Shown piece after piece: positions 37,101 through 43,783 of a stretch of DNA of 64,000 nucleotides. The notes under the pieces are model-generated. The model searched no databases, was not told the origin of the DNA, and was given only the letters and a program-made list of their open reading frames with translations. Position numbers and translations under genes: made by a program. Where the stretch lies: assembly GCF_900163715.1 (NCBI RefSeq), contig NZ_FWFF01000005.1:1-64000 (forward strand), read 5' to 3'. The first letter of the stretch is position 1, and every line of letters starts with the position of its first letter. Source of the stretch: Brevibacterium yomogidense (GTDB lineage Bacteria; Actinomycetota; Actinomycetes; Actinomycetales; Brevibacteriaceae).

Positions 37101-37219
37101 TAGAGTGCGTCCACGCTCGCGATCGGAGGAATGGCGACAAGGGGCTCGACACGACGCTGGGCACCAGGGAAGGGCTCAGACCGGTCCGCACCTTCCGCCA
37201 TGCCACTCACCCGCCTCAC
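34169..37219 (-). CDS. DUF222/HNH (13E12-type) protein, SOS-box promoter
   Basis: A 1016-residue protein with the DUF222 helical region (about 110-320), then a typical HNH nuclease at about 550-605: a Cys pair in CTAPGC, EIDHGIPF with His570, NLHPLCKRHH with the second Cys and His pair. It is far longer than usual family members (about 400-600 aa); the extra length is low-complexity: an Asp/Ser/Gly repeat near 350-385, a Gln/Ser-rich coiled stretch near 790-815, and Glu/Ser/Gly and Asp/Ser repeats towards the C-terminus. Start is ambiguous between GTG 37219, GTG 37210 and ATG 37201. The family is repeated and mobile in actinobacterial genomes and its function is unknown. Codon use is less GC-rich than neighbours. 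The promoter overlaps a LexA-type box. Confidence 0.85.
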   Translation of the reverse strand: MRRVSGMAEGADRSEPFPGAQRRVEPLVAIPPIASVDALYETLDLGHPVLGGLEYLDWSAIVSPWSTCEGASGDKSPGAGVETSFEAGASASAEHGSEPRPGAAASCAERLSSRSVALDRLRGLELVDLATTALSLARAEESSRQRMENLFEDCESDEDDCTSEQYAQLAESYEAFGAHAEYLLTTEHEATLSARLSTRTGTARKRVGQAITAYVGVPLTLSAILEGRLRFNRWEAIVRRIESLSLPHLRALDVFIVGLDPRYSLGQFTLRVCRFLADLVDKPVLAAKVRSRRTAWVEDLPDGESVGSIRGPTPLVHAWFQEGYALSAAALKRQFANVDVTPIDKTVDSNPDPDPASDSGSVSGSDSGSDSGLSSAADSTAAAGAPSDWSAASDVSSASVPESITPMTAADELPPLGSLAVKDERQIRQMMFDVITGATPRTETVLEEIDDEDGTKTRYRVGIAFSDEASVLRKHASVVVTVPMTTLMGLDDRPGTIAGAPVPADMARMVASSSTVWYRMLTDPTTGRVLDDTALKYEADRATRIAVRGKWQTCTAPGCSRPALECEIDHGIPFNHHEPELGGRTEPANLHPLCKRHHQAKTEGRLRMRRTTADEIEWIMSIGTTDTTVAPSVDDGGILSDACAVEDSPERAEARRVMRERVVTDPLTGADAADAVLAGAWRELQEEEAKRERRYAEQAAARSVREAALEAEWQRVKAWPAEERVRLEEWEARLGRRSLDVARRDERVTRDERLVSLLRADVERRRQDLRTRQQSAPQQSVPHQSVSQQSQNQQSVSRQSVSQRTEDPPEGDQSAAPSKRGESSIAMRTIIPMTTTVYEYERGVTSSLHSPLFGSRAQRAARRGEIDELAATYDEARQSGECEPGGREPGDRESGEFTSGENSVRGPRSTGKLARSASVIEDRLATELHDRMADRVPDLVVSFGQIPPADATPPWPEELRRRMASLRGDSADPPSDPPDSHKPQDSGTTHDFRESYDSREPQDSGTAAEENDPPPF

Positions 37220-37253
37220 GCCTCGTTGCGCATCTGCAGTTGATCGACTTCGA

Positions 37254-37269
37254 TCGAACTCCTGTTCTA
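37254..37269. promoter_or_regulatory. LexA/SOS box
   Basis: TCGAACTCCTGTTCTA contains the core GAAC-N4-GTTC of Gram-positive/actinobacterial LexA sites; the left half TCGAAC is perfect. It overlaps the predicted transcription start of the DUF222/HNH gene. Confidence 0.7.
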
Positions 37270-37297
37270 TTCTAGATCAGAACAGACGAGCGCACAA
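37269..37297 (-). promoter_or_regulatory. Predicted promoter of the DUF222/HNH gene
   Basis: Minus strand TTGTGC (37292-37297), 17 bp, TAGAAT (37269-37274). Inverted repeat CTGTTCT/AGAACAG with ten-base spacing (37262-37285) lies over the same region. Confidence 0.6.
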
Positions 37298-37330
37298 GAG
37301 TGTTCGGGTGAGTTCTTCATCGAGGGGTGT

Positions 37331-37358
37331 GGATTGCAGAGATTGGATTGCAGAGATC
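37331..37358. repeat. 14-bp tandem duplication in intergenic region
   Basis: GGATTGCAGAGATT at 37331-37344 followed by GGATTGCAGAGATC. Non-coding, between the DUF222/HNH promoter and the end of the small membrane-protein gene. Confidence 0.8.
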
Positions 37359-37446
37359 AGTGGCGGGGTGATCACGGTGCTGCGTGGCGGCTCGCTCTCA
37401 CAGTCGTTTCCGGCTGACGAACCACCAGCTCCACAGCGTCGATCGG

Positions 37447-38001
37447 CTAGCTCTTCCGTGAAAGCCTGGCCGATACGGATTGAATGCGGGCGCGCAGGAG
37501 TCGCTGCAGCAGCGCCGGGTACAGGTGCACGAGCAGTCCGAGTGCAACCAGCCACGCAGCGCCTTGCCATGACCCTGTCGATAGCACGCCGAGGGCCATA
37601 GCCACAGTGACGAGAATGCAGAGGCTGTGGCCGACCTCGGAGCGCCGCGTGTGCTGATCGAGCTCTTGCAAGCCCTCTCGCGTGCCGGTGAATCCGCGTT
37701 CTTCTGCTATGACCCGGTTCCATCCGATGACGTCGAGCAGCTTCCCGAACAGCCGGACCCCCAGTGCTGGGTACAGCCGCGACTCCCAGCGCCCGACCCA
37801 CAGCCAACCCAGATTCGGAATCTGGACTCGGGGGCCGACGATCGCAGACACCCACGCCATGAGGACGAAATGAGTGACCACGGCGAAGGAGAACCCCGTA
37901 GGTCCGATGAACAGCCACGCCGCTGCAAGAGCTCCGGCGGCGACTGCCGTCGCCAACGACGCGACCAGCAAGACACGCGCTGACTCGAGTGGTTGAGACA
38001 C
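37447..38001 (-). CDS. Small membrane protein, CrtO-like fold suspected
   Basis: 184-aa integral membrane protein with four hydrophobic segments, at about 10-30, 35-55, 125-145 and 148-165. Between them is a soluble-looking region (ESRLYPALGVRLFGKLLDVI, then GWNRVIAEERGFTGTREG), and the protein ends with a Tyr-Pro-x-x-x-Gln-Arg-x-x-Arg-x-Arg pattern. A membrane-embedded start, an E/Y-LGV segment and a QRxxRxR tail are reminiscent of the glycosyl-4,4'-diaponeurosporenoate acyltransferase (CrtO) family, but the match is weak and there are no carotenoid genes nearby. Start is GTG with TATAGC eight bases upstream, possibly leaderless. Function otherwise unknown. Confidence 0.6.
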   Translation of the reverse strand: MSQPLESARVLLVASLATAVAAGALAAAWLFIGPTGFSFAVVTHFVLMAWVSAIVGPRVQIPNLGWLWVGRWESRLYPALGVRLFGKLLDVIGWNRVIAEERGFTGTREGLQELDQHTRRSEVGHSLCILVTVAMALGVLSTGSWQGAAWLVALGLLVHLYPALLQRLLRARIQSVSARLSRKS

Positions 38002-38143
38002 ATTCCAAGGCTATAGGCACATGCCGAGGCCGTAGACGCGCGTAGAGGACAGCACTGCGCCCAAGGTGTCTGCCGCAGTCAGCAAGGCGAACGCTCCGCC
38101 GCAGAGCACCCACGCAGGACGCCCGCTCCGAGCCGCGGCTCTC

Positions 38144-38764
38144 TCAGCCCTCGAGCACGCCGCGCAGCTTCGGCCACGCCGCGGCGAAGCCGGGGTGGAG
38201 GGGGTACTCCGTCACCTCGGAGAGCGGCACCCAGCGCAGCTCGACGCTCTCGATGTCGTTGATGTACTCCTCGAGGTGGGCGAGCGTCCGCGCGACGACA
38301 GTCGTGTACGACCATCCCTCCATGTCGATGACATGGGTGTGGATGATGCGGATATCAGACCCGTCGAGCTGCGGAACCCCGGCCTCTTCGTGGCATTCGC
38401 GGATCGCACCTGTCAGAGGCGTCTCGCCCGCGTCGATCGCACCGCCCGGGATCCCCCAGGTGCCGCCGTGAGCCGACCACGAGACTCGATGCTGGAGCAG
38501 CACCCCTCGATCCGGATCGTGCAGCAGCAACCCAGCCGCACCGAACAGCCCCCAGAACCGACCCTTGGGGGTCTCCACCCAGCCATCGCCGGCTCGACGA
38601 CGAGCACGCAGGTGCTCGCGAAGCTCCTGCGACAGCTCGCCCGTCGCGCCCGGAGCACCAGGACTACCAGGAACGGGCACACCCGGCGTACCCGAAGCAG
38701 ACGTACCACCAGGCACGATGTTCTCCTTAGACGACTCCCCCCGCGACTCATCAGACGAGGACAT
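38144..38764 (-). CDS. Nudix hydrolase
   Basis: Predicted nucleoside-diphosphate-linked pyrophosphatase of 206 aa, substrate unknown. The Nudix box is complete: [18 protein letters not shown] followed by HEEAGV, giving G-x5-E-x7-R-E-x2-E-E-x-G. The first about 60 residues are a disordered Ser/Gly/Pro-rich tail with VPGSPGAPG-type repeats. The ATG overlaps the end of tsaD by 14 bp, so it is the last gene of that operon. Nudix genes near wall or nucleotide genes in actinobacteria are often housecleaning enzymes such as MutT-like or CoA pyrophosphatases; neither can be chosen here. The following 142 bp to the next gene hold nothing recognisable. Confidence 0.88.
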   Translation of the reverse strand: MSSSDESRGESSKENIVPGGTSASGTPGVPVPGSPGAPGATGELSQELREHLRARRRAGDGWVETPKGRFWGLFGAAGLLLHDPDRGVLLQHRVSWSAHGGTWGIPGGAIDAGETPLTGAIRECHEEAGVPQLDGSDIRIIHTHVIDMEGWSYTTVVARTLAHLEEYINDIESVELRWVPLSEVTEYPLHPGFAAAWPKLRGVLEG

Positions 38765-39941
38765 CGTCCACCTCCAGCGACGACAGCACTCCGAATCCCA
38801 GGCCCGAGGCCGCACTCCCGCGCGCAGCGATCTCCGCTCCCAGCGCGGCCACCATGGCCCCGTTGTCCGTGCAGAGGTCCAGAGGAGGAACGCGGAGCGT
38901 CACGCCGACGGCCTCGCACCGCTCAGCCAGCCGTTCACGCAGCCGTGCATTCGCAGCGACACCGCCTCCGAGCAGCACGTGGTCGATGCCGGTGTCCGCG
39001 CATGCCAGGAGGGTCTTCCTCACCAGCACGTCGACGACGGCCTCCTCGAACGAGGCGGCGATGTCCGCGAGCCGCAGGGCCCCCACCGATCCTGCGGTCG
39101 AGGCGCCGGCGGTGCCGGACGAGATCGCGCCCGAGGTGCCGGAGACAGAAGCTTCGCCCGCTGCCGAGGTGCCGGTCGGCTGGGCGGACACTGCCGCCTC
39201 GGCGGCGGTGACGGTGCGCAGAGCGGCAGTCTTGAGGCCCGAGAACGAGAACGAGAACCGACGCTCCGGATCGCGGAGATCCTTCTTCGTCGAGAGCCCG
39301 CGGGGGAAGCGCACCGCAGTGGGGTCGCCGGGGACGCCGCTCTCGTCGAGCAGCCCGGCGGCGGCGCGGGAGATGCTGGGGCCGCCCGGATAATCGAGGC
39401 CCAGGAGTCGGGCCGTCTTGTCGAAGGCCTCGCCGGCGGCGTCGTCGATGGTGGCACCCAGCAGCTCGATGTCATCGACGATGTCGCCGATGCGCAGGAT
39501 CTCCGTGTGCCCTCCGGACACCAGCAGCGCGATGGTGGGCGTGTGCAGCCCCGGCGAATCCGGGGCGACCAGGTCCACTGCGACGTGCGCGGCGAGATGG
39601 TTGATGCCGTAGAGCGGCAGCCCCGTCGACGCGGCCAGCCCCTTCGCGGCCGCGGCGCCGACCATGAGCGCGCCGGACAGGCCCGGCCCCGCCGTGACGG
39701 CGAGCGCGTCGAGGTCGTCCAGAGTCACCCCTGCGTCCGCGAGCGCCTTCTCGATCATCGGGCCGATCGACTGCACGTGCGCGCGCGAGGCGACCTCCGG
39801 CACGACACCGCCGAACCGCACGTGCTCGTCCATCGACGTCGCGACGGTGTTCGTGAGCAGGGTGCGGCCGCGGACGATGCCCACACCGGTCTCATCGCAC
39901 GACGTCTCGATGCCGAGGACCAGCGGCTCGGCACGGGTCAT
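38751..39941 (-). CDS. tsaD: tRNA N6-adenosine threonylcarbamoyltransferase subunit
   Basis: Catalytic subunit of the t6A37 tRNA modification complex with TsaB and TsaE, both encoded just upstream. ASKHA-fold motifs: [10 protein letters not shown] at the N-terminus, INHLAAHV (the iron-coordinating His pair), SGGHTEI and the C-terminal [13 protein letters not shown]. The chosen ATG gives 396 aa, longer than about 340 in typical TsaD because of an Ala/Ser/Gly/Thr-rich insertion at about residues 255-290. The ATG overlaps the AHSA1-like gene stop by four bases, and its own end overlaps the Nudix start. A longer left extension runs antisense-like and is not used. Confidence 0.94.
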   Translation of the reverse strand: MTRAEPLVLGIETSCDETGVGIVRGRTLLTNTVATSMDEHVRFGGVVPEVASRAHVQSIGPMIEKALADAGVTLDDLDALAVTAGPGLSGALMVGAAAAKGLAASTGLPLYGINHLAAHVAVDLVAPDSPGLHTPTIALLVSGGHTEILRIGDIVDDIELLGATIDDAAGEAFDKTARLLGLDYPGGPSISRAAAGLLDESGVPGDPTAVRFPRGLSTKKDLRDPERRFSFSFSGLKTAALRTVTAAEAAVSAQPTGTSAAGEASVSGTSGAISSGTAGASTAGSVGALRLADIAASFEEAVVDVLVRKTLLACADTGIDHVLLGGGVAANARLRERLAERCEAVGVTLRVPPLDLCTDNGAMVAALGAEIAARGSAASGLGFGVLSSLEVDDVLV

Positions 39942-40474
39942 CCGATCTCCTCGGCCAGCGCCTCGTAGCGGGTCGTCATCTGCGATTCCGGCACGTCGTA
40001 GGCGCCCGGGCTGTCGGTGAGCGTCCCGGCGAGCAGGCGCAGGTGTGTCTCCCACACGGGCCCCACCTGCGCGATCGCCTGGGCGAGGATGTCGTGGTCG
40101 ATCCCCCGGTCCGCGATCGTGTGGGCCAGGGTGATGCGGGTGCCCGGGGCCCCGGCGGCGTCCGGGAGCGGCGCGAGCGTCAGTCCCAGGCGGCCGATGC
40201 CGTCGACCTCGAGGAGGACGTGGGCGACGTCGGTGTCGTCCTCGGGCGCGGAGACGCTCAGAACGTGAGCGGGCACCGGCTGGTCGTCGAGCTCGAGGAG
40301 GATGTCCGCATCACCGGAGTCCGACTGATAGCCGACGAACCAGTTCTCGAGCAGTTCGGAGCGGGTGACGTACGGCCAGACCTGCGTGGGCGGCAGGGCG
40401 ACCTGGGTGTCGAGGACGAGGTCGATGCCGTCTTCCCACTCGGTCACCGAGGCGTCCACCAGATGTTCCGTCAT
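39938..40474 (-). CDS. SRPBCC/AHSA1-like protein
   Basis: 178-aa protein with a START/SRPBCC-type fold, recognised from [29 protein letters not shown] near the N-terminus, which is the first strand and helix of AHSA1-like domains. These proteins bind small hydrophobic ligands or act as chaperone co-factors; no ligand can be named. TAGGAT ends six bases before the ATG, giving a leaderless mRNA that would continue into tsaD and the Nudix gene (four-base overlap with tsaD). Its linkage to t6A genes recurs in Micrococcales by my recollection and may be only transcriptional. Confidence 0.78.
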   Translation of the reverse strand: MTEHLVDASVTEWEDGIDLVLDTQVALPPTQVWPYVTRSELLENWFVGYQSDSGDADILLELDDQPVPAHVLSVSAPEDDTDVAHVLLEVDGIGRLGLTLAPLPDAAGAPGTRITLAHTIADRGIDHDILAQAIAQVGPVWETHLRLLAGTLTDSPGAYDVPESQMTTRYEALAEEIG

Positions 40475-40480
40475 GCCCTC

Positions 40481-40486
40481 ATCCTA
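40481..40486 (-). promoter_or_regulatory. Predicted -10 (TAGGAT), leaderless start for AHSA1-like gene
   Basis: Ends six bases before the ATG on the minus strand. It provides an internal promoter for the AHSA1-like, tsaD and Nudix genes. Confidence 0.55.
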
Positions 40487-40518
40487 TGCGCGAAGATCGA
40501 GTGCGCGGGAGGCCGGCG

Positions 40519-41034
40519 TCAGAGGAACGCCCTCATCACGATCGCGTCCGCGCCCGCGTAGTAGGCAGGACGGCGACCCAGCTCGTCGAAGCCGAAGGAC
40601 TGGTAGAGGCCGAGCGCCGCCGTGTTGTCCGCGGCGACGTCCAGGTGGAGGACCTCGGCGCCCGCATCCCGTGCGCAGTCCGCCGCGTGGGACAGCAGCC
40701 GCCGTCCCAGTCCGCGTCCCTGCGCAGACGGCGCAGTGCCGATCGTGAGGATGTCCGCCTGCGGACCCGCCACGCTCACGCCCACGTAGCCGCACAGCCC
40801 GTCACCGACCTCCACTGCGATCGTCATCCGCGCGACCGGGGACGCCAGCTGCGACCAGAAGAACTCCGGCGTCCAGGTGTCGGGGCCGAAGAGCACGGTA
40901 TCGAGTTCGGCGACGCGATCGATGTCCCACCAGCGCATGCGCCGAAGCCGAGGCACGGTTGGCTGCGGGGACGCGGGGGGCTGCGACTGCTCGGGGGCGG
41001 GTTCGGTGTGTGCGGCCGGGTCGGGATGCTTCAC
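40519..41034 (-). CDS. rimI: Ribosomal-protein-alanine N-acetyltransferase-like GNAT
   Basis: Single GNAT domain of 171 aa resembling RimI, the protein N-alpha-acetyltransferase that acetylates ribosomal protein S18. Acetyl-CoA loop is APSAQGRGLGRRLLSHA (about 100-117); the C-terminal segment LDVAADNTAALGLYQSFGF is the RimI-type motif B. The first about 28 residues are a Pro/Gln-rich tail. GTG start with GGAAGAA just upstream. Position between tsaB and tsaD is conserved in many bacteria and supports the RimI call. Confidence 0.88.
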   Translation of the reverse strand: MKHPDPAAHTEPAPEQSQPPASPQPTVPRLRRMRWWDIDRVAELDTVLFGPDTWTPEFFWSQLASPVARMTIAVEVGDGLCGYVGVSVAGPQADILTIGTAPSAQGRGLGRRLLSHAADCARDAGAEVLHLDVAADNTAALGLYQSFGFDELGRRPAYYAGADAIVMRAFL

Positions 41035-41138
41035 AGGGTTCTTCCGTCGATGGGTCGAGAGGTGTGCGTGCGGGGCGTGCGATCGGGTGACATGAGAGTG
41101 AGATCAGGCGGGTGAGAGGGGTCGATTCCGTCCTCTCG

Positions 41139-41831
41139 TCAGCTGAGAAGCGTTTCGCGGCGTGCGCTGGGCTTCGCGTCGGGCTCGCGCAGGTAGAGCG
41201 GTTCCGTCCCCCGCAGCGCGCGCCCGCTGGACAGGGCGCGATGCGCGAGGCGCGCCAACCACGCGGCCGTCGGATCGAGGGCGTTCGGGTCCTCGTCCTC
41301 CGGATCGCCGAGCACGTCACGGTACAGGGCGAAGCCGCGCCCCACACGCCGTGCCGGACGGCACTCAGCGAGGTCCGCGGGGAACAGTGCGGCCGGTCCG
41401 GACGCGGGCACGGGCAGGCCGGCGTCGTCGAGGCCGCTGTACGTCGTCGCGTAGACCTCCCGGCGACGCGCATCGGTGGCGATGGTGACTGTCGTGGCTG
41501 CACCGGTGGCAGCCGTGTCTGCGAGTGCGCGGAGCGCCAGCGCATCGTGGCTGACGACGCCGTGGACCGGCACCCCGATCCCCAGTGCGGCACCGATGCC
41601 CGCGGCGATACCGGCGCGCAGACCGGTGAAGGGTCCGGGGCCGATCCCGACGACGACCGCATCCGGCACGAGGCCCTCCGCGCGGCCTTCGGCCAACACC
41701 TCTGCGAGCGCAGGACCGACGAACTCGACGTGGCGCCTGGCGGCGAACTCGGTCCGGTCGGCGATGAGCCGCTCGCCGTCGACCAGTGCGACGGAGGCCG
41801 CCGCCGAGGTGTCGATCGCCACGACGATCAC
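41139..41831 (-). CDS. tsaB: t6A modification subunit TsaB
   Basis: ASKHA-fold scaffold protein for the TsaD catalytic subunit. N-terminus VVAIDTSAAASVAL and the segment GIGPGPFTGLRAGIAAG are diagnostic; the C-terminal half (about 110-230) carries the TsaB-specific domain and ends in EPLYLREPDAKP. Length 230 aa is typical. The GTG start overlaps the end of the alr-tsaE fusion by four bases (GTGA). The gap of 104 bp to rimI has no terminator. Confidence 0.92.
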   Translation of the reverse strand: MIVVAIDTSAAASVALVDGERLIADRTEFAARRHVEFVGPALAEVLAEGRAEGLVPDAVVVGIGPGPFTGLRAGIAAGIGAALGIGVPVHGVVSHDALALRALADTAATGAATTVTIATDARRREVYATTYSGLDDAGLPVPASGPAALFPADLAECRPARRVGRGFALYRDVLGDPEDEDPNALDPTAAWLARLAHRALSSGRALRGTEPLYLREPDAKPSARRETLLS

Positions 41832-43783
41832 GGGGCCTCCTCTGTGCTCGGGTCGCTGGTCGGGGTGCTGGTCAGGTCACTACGCAGGTCACTGTTCGGG
41901 TGACTGGTCCGGTCGCTGCTGGAGTCGTCAGTCGCGCTCGAGTCCGCGCGTGCACTCAAGTGGGCGCGGAGCTTCGTGAGTCTACCGGTCCAGGCCTCCC
42001 CGTGAGCGGTGAGGATGACTGTGCGGAATTCGTCATCGGAACCGTCCTCGTCCGGGGCATCGTGGCCGCCGCTGCCGAAGCCGAATCCGACTCCGTCCGC
42101 GGCCCCGTCGTCAGCAGCACCGCCACCCGCAGCCCCGCCGTCAGCAGCACCGCCGCGCGCAGTCTCCGCATCCCGCAGGATCTCCACGTCGAGGTGGTCG
42201 CCCAGGGTCTCCGCCATGCCGCGCCCCCATTCGACAACGGTGACCGACTCGTCGAGCCAGGCGTCGAGCCCCAGATCGTCGAACTCGTCGGCGCCTCCCA
42301 GCCGGTAGGCATCGGCGTGGATCAGCCCGGGTCCTGAGCCCCGCGGCGGGTGCTCGCGAGCGATGACGAACGTCGGCGACGACACCCTCCCGCGCACGTC
42401 GAGTGAGCGCGCGAGGAACTGCGTGAACGTCGTCTTGCCCGCACCCAGGTTGCCGGTGAGGACGAGGACGTCGCCGGCACGGACCACCCGGCCGACGGCC
42501 TCGGCGAAATCGGCCATCGCGGCCCGCCCCGGGATGGTGAGCGTCACCGACAGGGGCTCCCGCTCGCGGGAGCCCTCTCGCGACGGCACTGGGGTGTCCT
42601 CACGCGACGGCGCTGGGATCGCGACCCGGTCGACTCGGGGGCCGATGCGCGTGACGATCTCGTAGTTGATGGTGCCGGCCCACTCGCCCCATTCCTCGGC
42701 GGTCGGACCGGTGACGCCGTCGCCCAGGACGGTGACCGCATCTCCTGTCTTGACGGGCGCGTCACCTGCATCGACGATCATCTGGTCCATCGCGATGCGA
42801 CCGACGACCGGCAGGCGGCGTCCGCGGATCGTGACCTCGGCACGGCCGGAGGCGGGACGGGGGATCCCATCCGCGTACCCGCCGGCGACCAGGGCGAAGC
42901 GCGTGGGCTTCTCCGTCCTGTACGTGAGTCCGTAGGAGGCGCCGTGACCTGCGGGAACGTCCTTCACCGTGAGCACCCGGGACACGAGGGACATGGCCGG
43001 GCGCAGTCCCAGGTCCTGCGCGCTGGTCTGCTCGAAGGGGCTGAGTCCGTAGAGCGACAGCCCCACCCGCACCGTGTCACCGGGGACGTCGTCGTCACCC
43101 AGCGCGCCGGGCGAATTCGCGGTGTGCGTCATGAGACCGCCGGGCGCGGCGAAGGGGCTGCCAGGGCCCGCGAGGAAGTCCGCGACGCCGCCGTGGACGG
43201 CTGCGAACACGTCCTTCTGCTGGTGGGTCGCAGGGTCCCCCGGAAGGTCGGCGTTCGCCAGGTGGCTCATGAGTCCGACGATCTGCACGTCCGCCGCGTC
43301 GCTGCCATCGAGCTCCGCGAGGAACTCCCGCAGCTGCGCTGGGGCGAAGCCGCCGCGCCCCAGTCCGGTGTCGACCTTGAGGTGGACGCGCCCGGTCGTG
43401 CCGGTGCGGCGGGCCGCATCACGGGCACGGGCGAATCCGTCCGCGGTCGAGACTCCCACCTCGAATCCATGCGCGAGGGCAGGACCCAGGTCCGTCGTGT
43501 CGTCATGCAGCCAGAACAGGACGGTCGCCTCGTCTCCGCACGGCAGGCGGGAGAGGTGCTCGTGCAGGTCCAGGGCCTCGGCGAGGGTGGCGACTCCGAA
43601 CCGTCGCACACCCGCAGCGAGCACCGTCGGCACCACCTGCGCCAGGCCGTGGCCGTAGGCATCGCCCTTCACGATGGCCATGAGGGTGCGCTCACCGATC
43701 CGCGCGCGGATCGCCGCCACGTTCTGCGCCAGCGCGTCAGCGTCGATCTGCGCGCGCAGGGTCGAAGGAGCCTCAGCGTGCAT
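41828..43783 (-). CDS. Bifunctional alanine racemase / t6A ATPase TsaE fusion
   Basis: 651-aa fusion. The N-terminal domain (about 1-390) is a PLP-dependent alanine racemase providing D-Ala for peptidoglycan: PLP-Lys39 in AIVKGDAYGHG, the tyrosine in ASYGLTYRT, and TINYEIVTRIGPRV near its end. A linker with duplicated PSRE units (about 400-418) follows. The C-terminal domain is TsaE, the P-loop ATPase of t6A synthesis: Walker A GNLGAGKTT with Lys450, then FVIAREH and HADAYRLGG. Last about 100 residues are Gly/Asp/Ala and Ser/Asp/Thr repeats, low complexity. The ATG has AGGAGA five bases upstream and overlaps the nnr gene by 11 bp. Fusions of this type are known in some actinobacteria, so it is real rather than a sequencing error. 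Confidence 0.92.
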   Translation of the reverse strand: MHAEAPSTLRAQIDADALAQNVAAIRARIGERTLMAIVKGDAYGHGLAQVVPTVLAAGVRRFGVATLAEALDLHEHLSRLPCGDEATVLFWLHDDTTDLGPALAHGFEVGVSTADGFARARDAARRTGTTGRVHLKVDTGLGRGGFAPAQLREFLAELDGSDAADVQIVGLMSHLANADLPGDPATHQQKDVFAAVHGGVADFLAGPGSPFAAPGGLMTHTANSPGALGDDDVPGDTVRVGLSLYGLSPFEQTSAQDLGLRPAMSLVSRVLTVKDVPAGHGASYGLTYRTEKPTRFALVAGGYADGIPRPASGRAEVTIRGRRLPVVGRIAMDQMIVDAGDAPVKTGDAVTVLGDGVTGPTAEEWGEWAGTINYEIVTRIGPRVDRVAIPAPSREDTPVPSREGSREREPLSVTLTIPGRAAMADFAEAVGRVVRAGDVLVLTGNLGAGKTTFTQFLARSLDVRGRVSSPTFVIAREHPPRGSGPGLIHADAYRLGGADEFDDLGLDAWLDESVTVVEWGRGMAETLGDHLDVEILRDAETARGGAADGGAAGGGAADDGAADGVGFGFGSGGHDAPDEDGSDDEFRTVILTAHGEAWTGRLTKLRAHLSARADSSATDDSSSDRTSHPNSDLRSDLTSTPTSDPSTEEAP

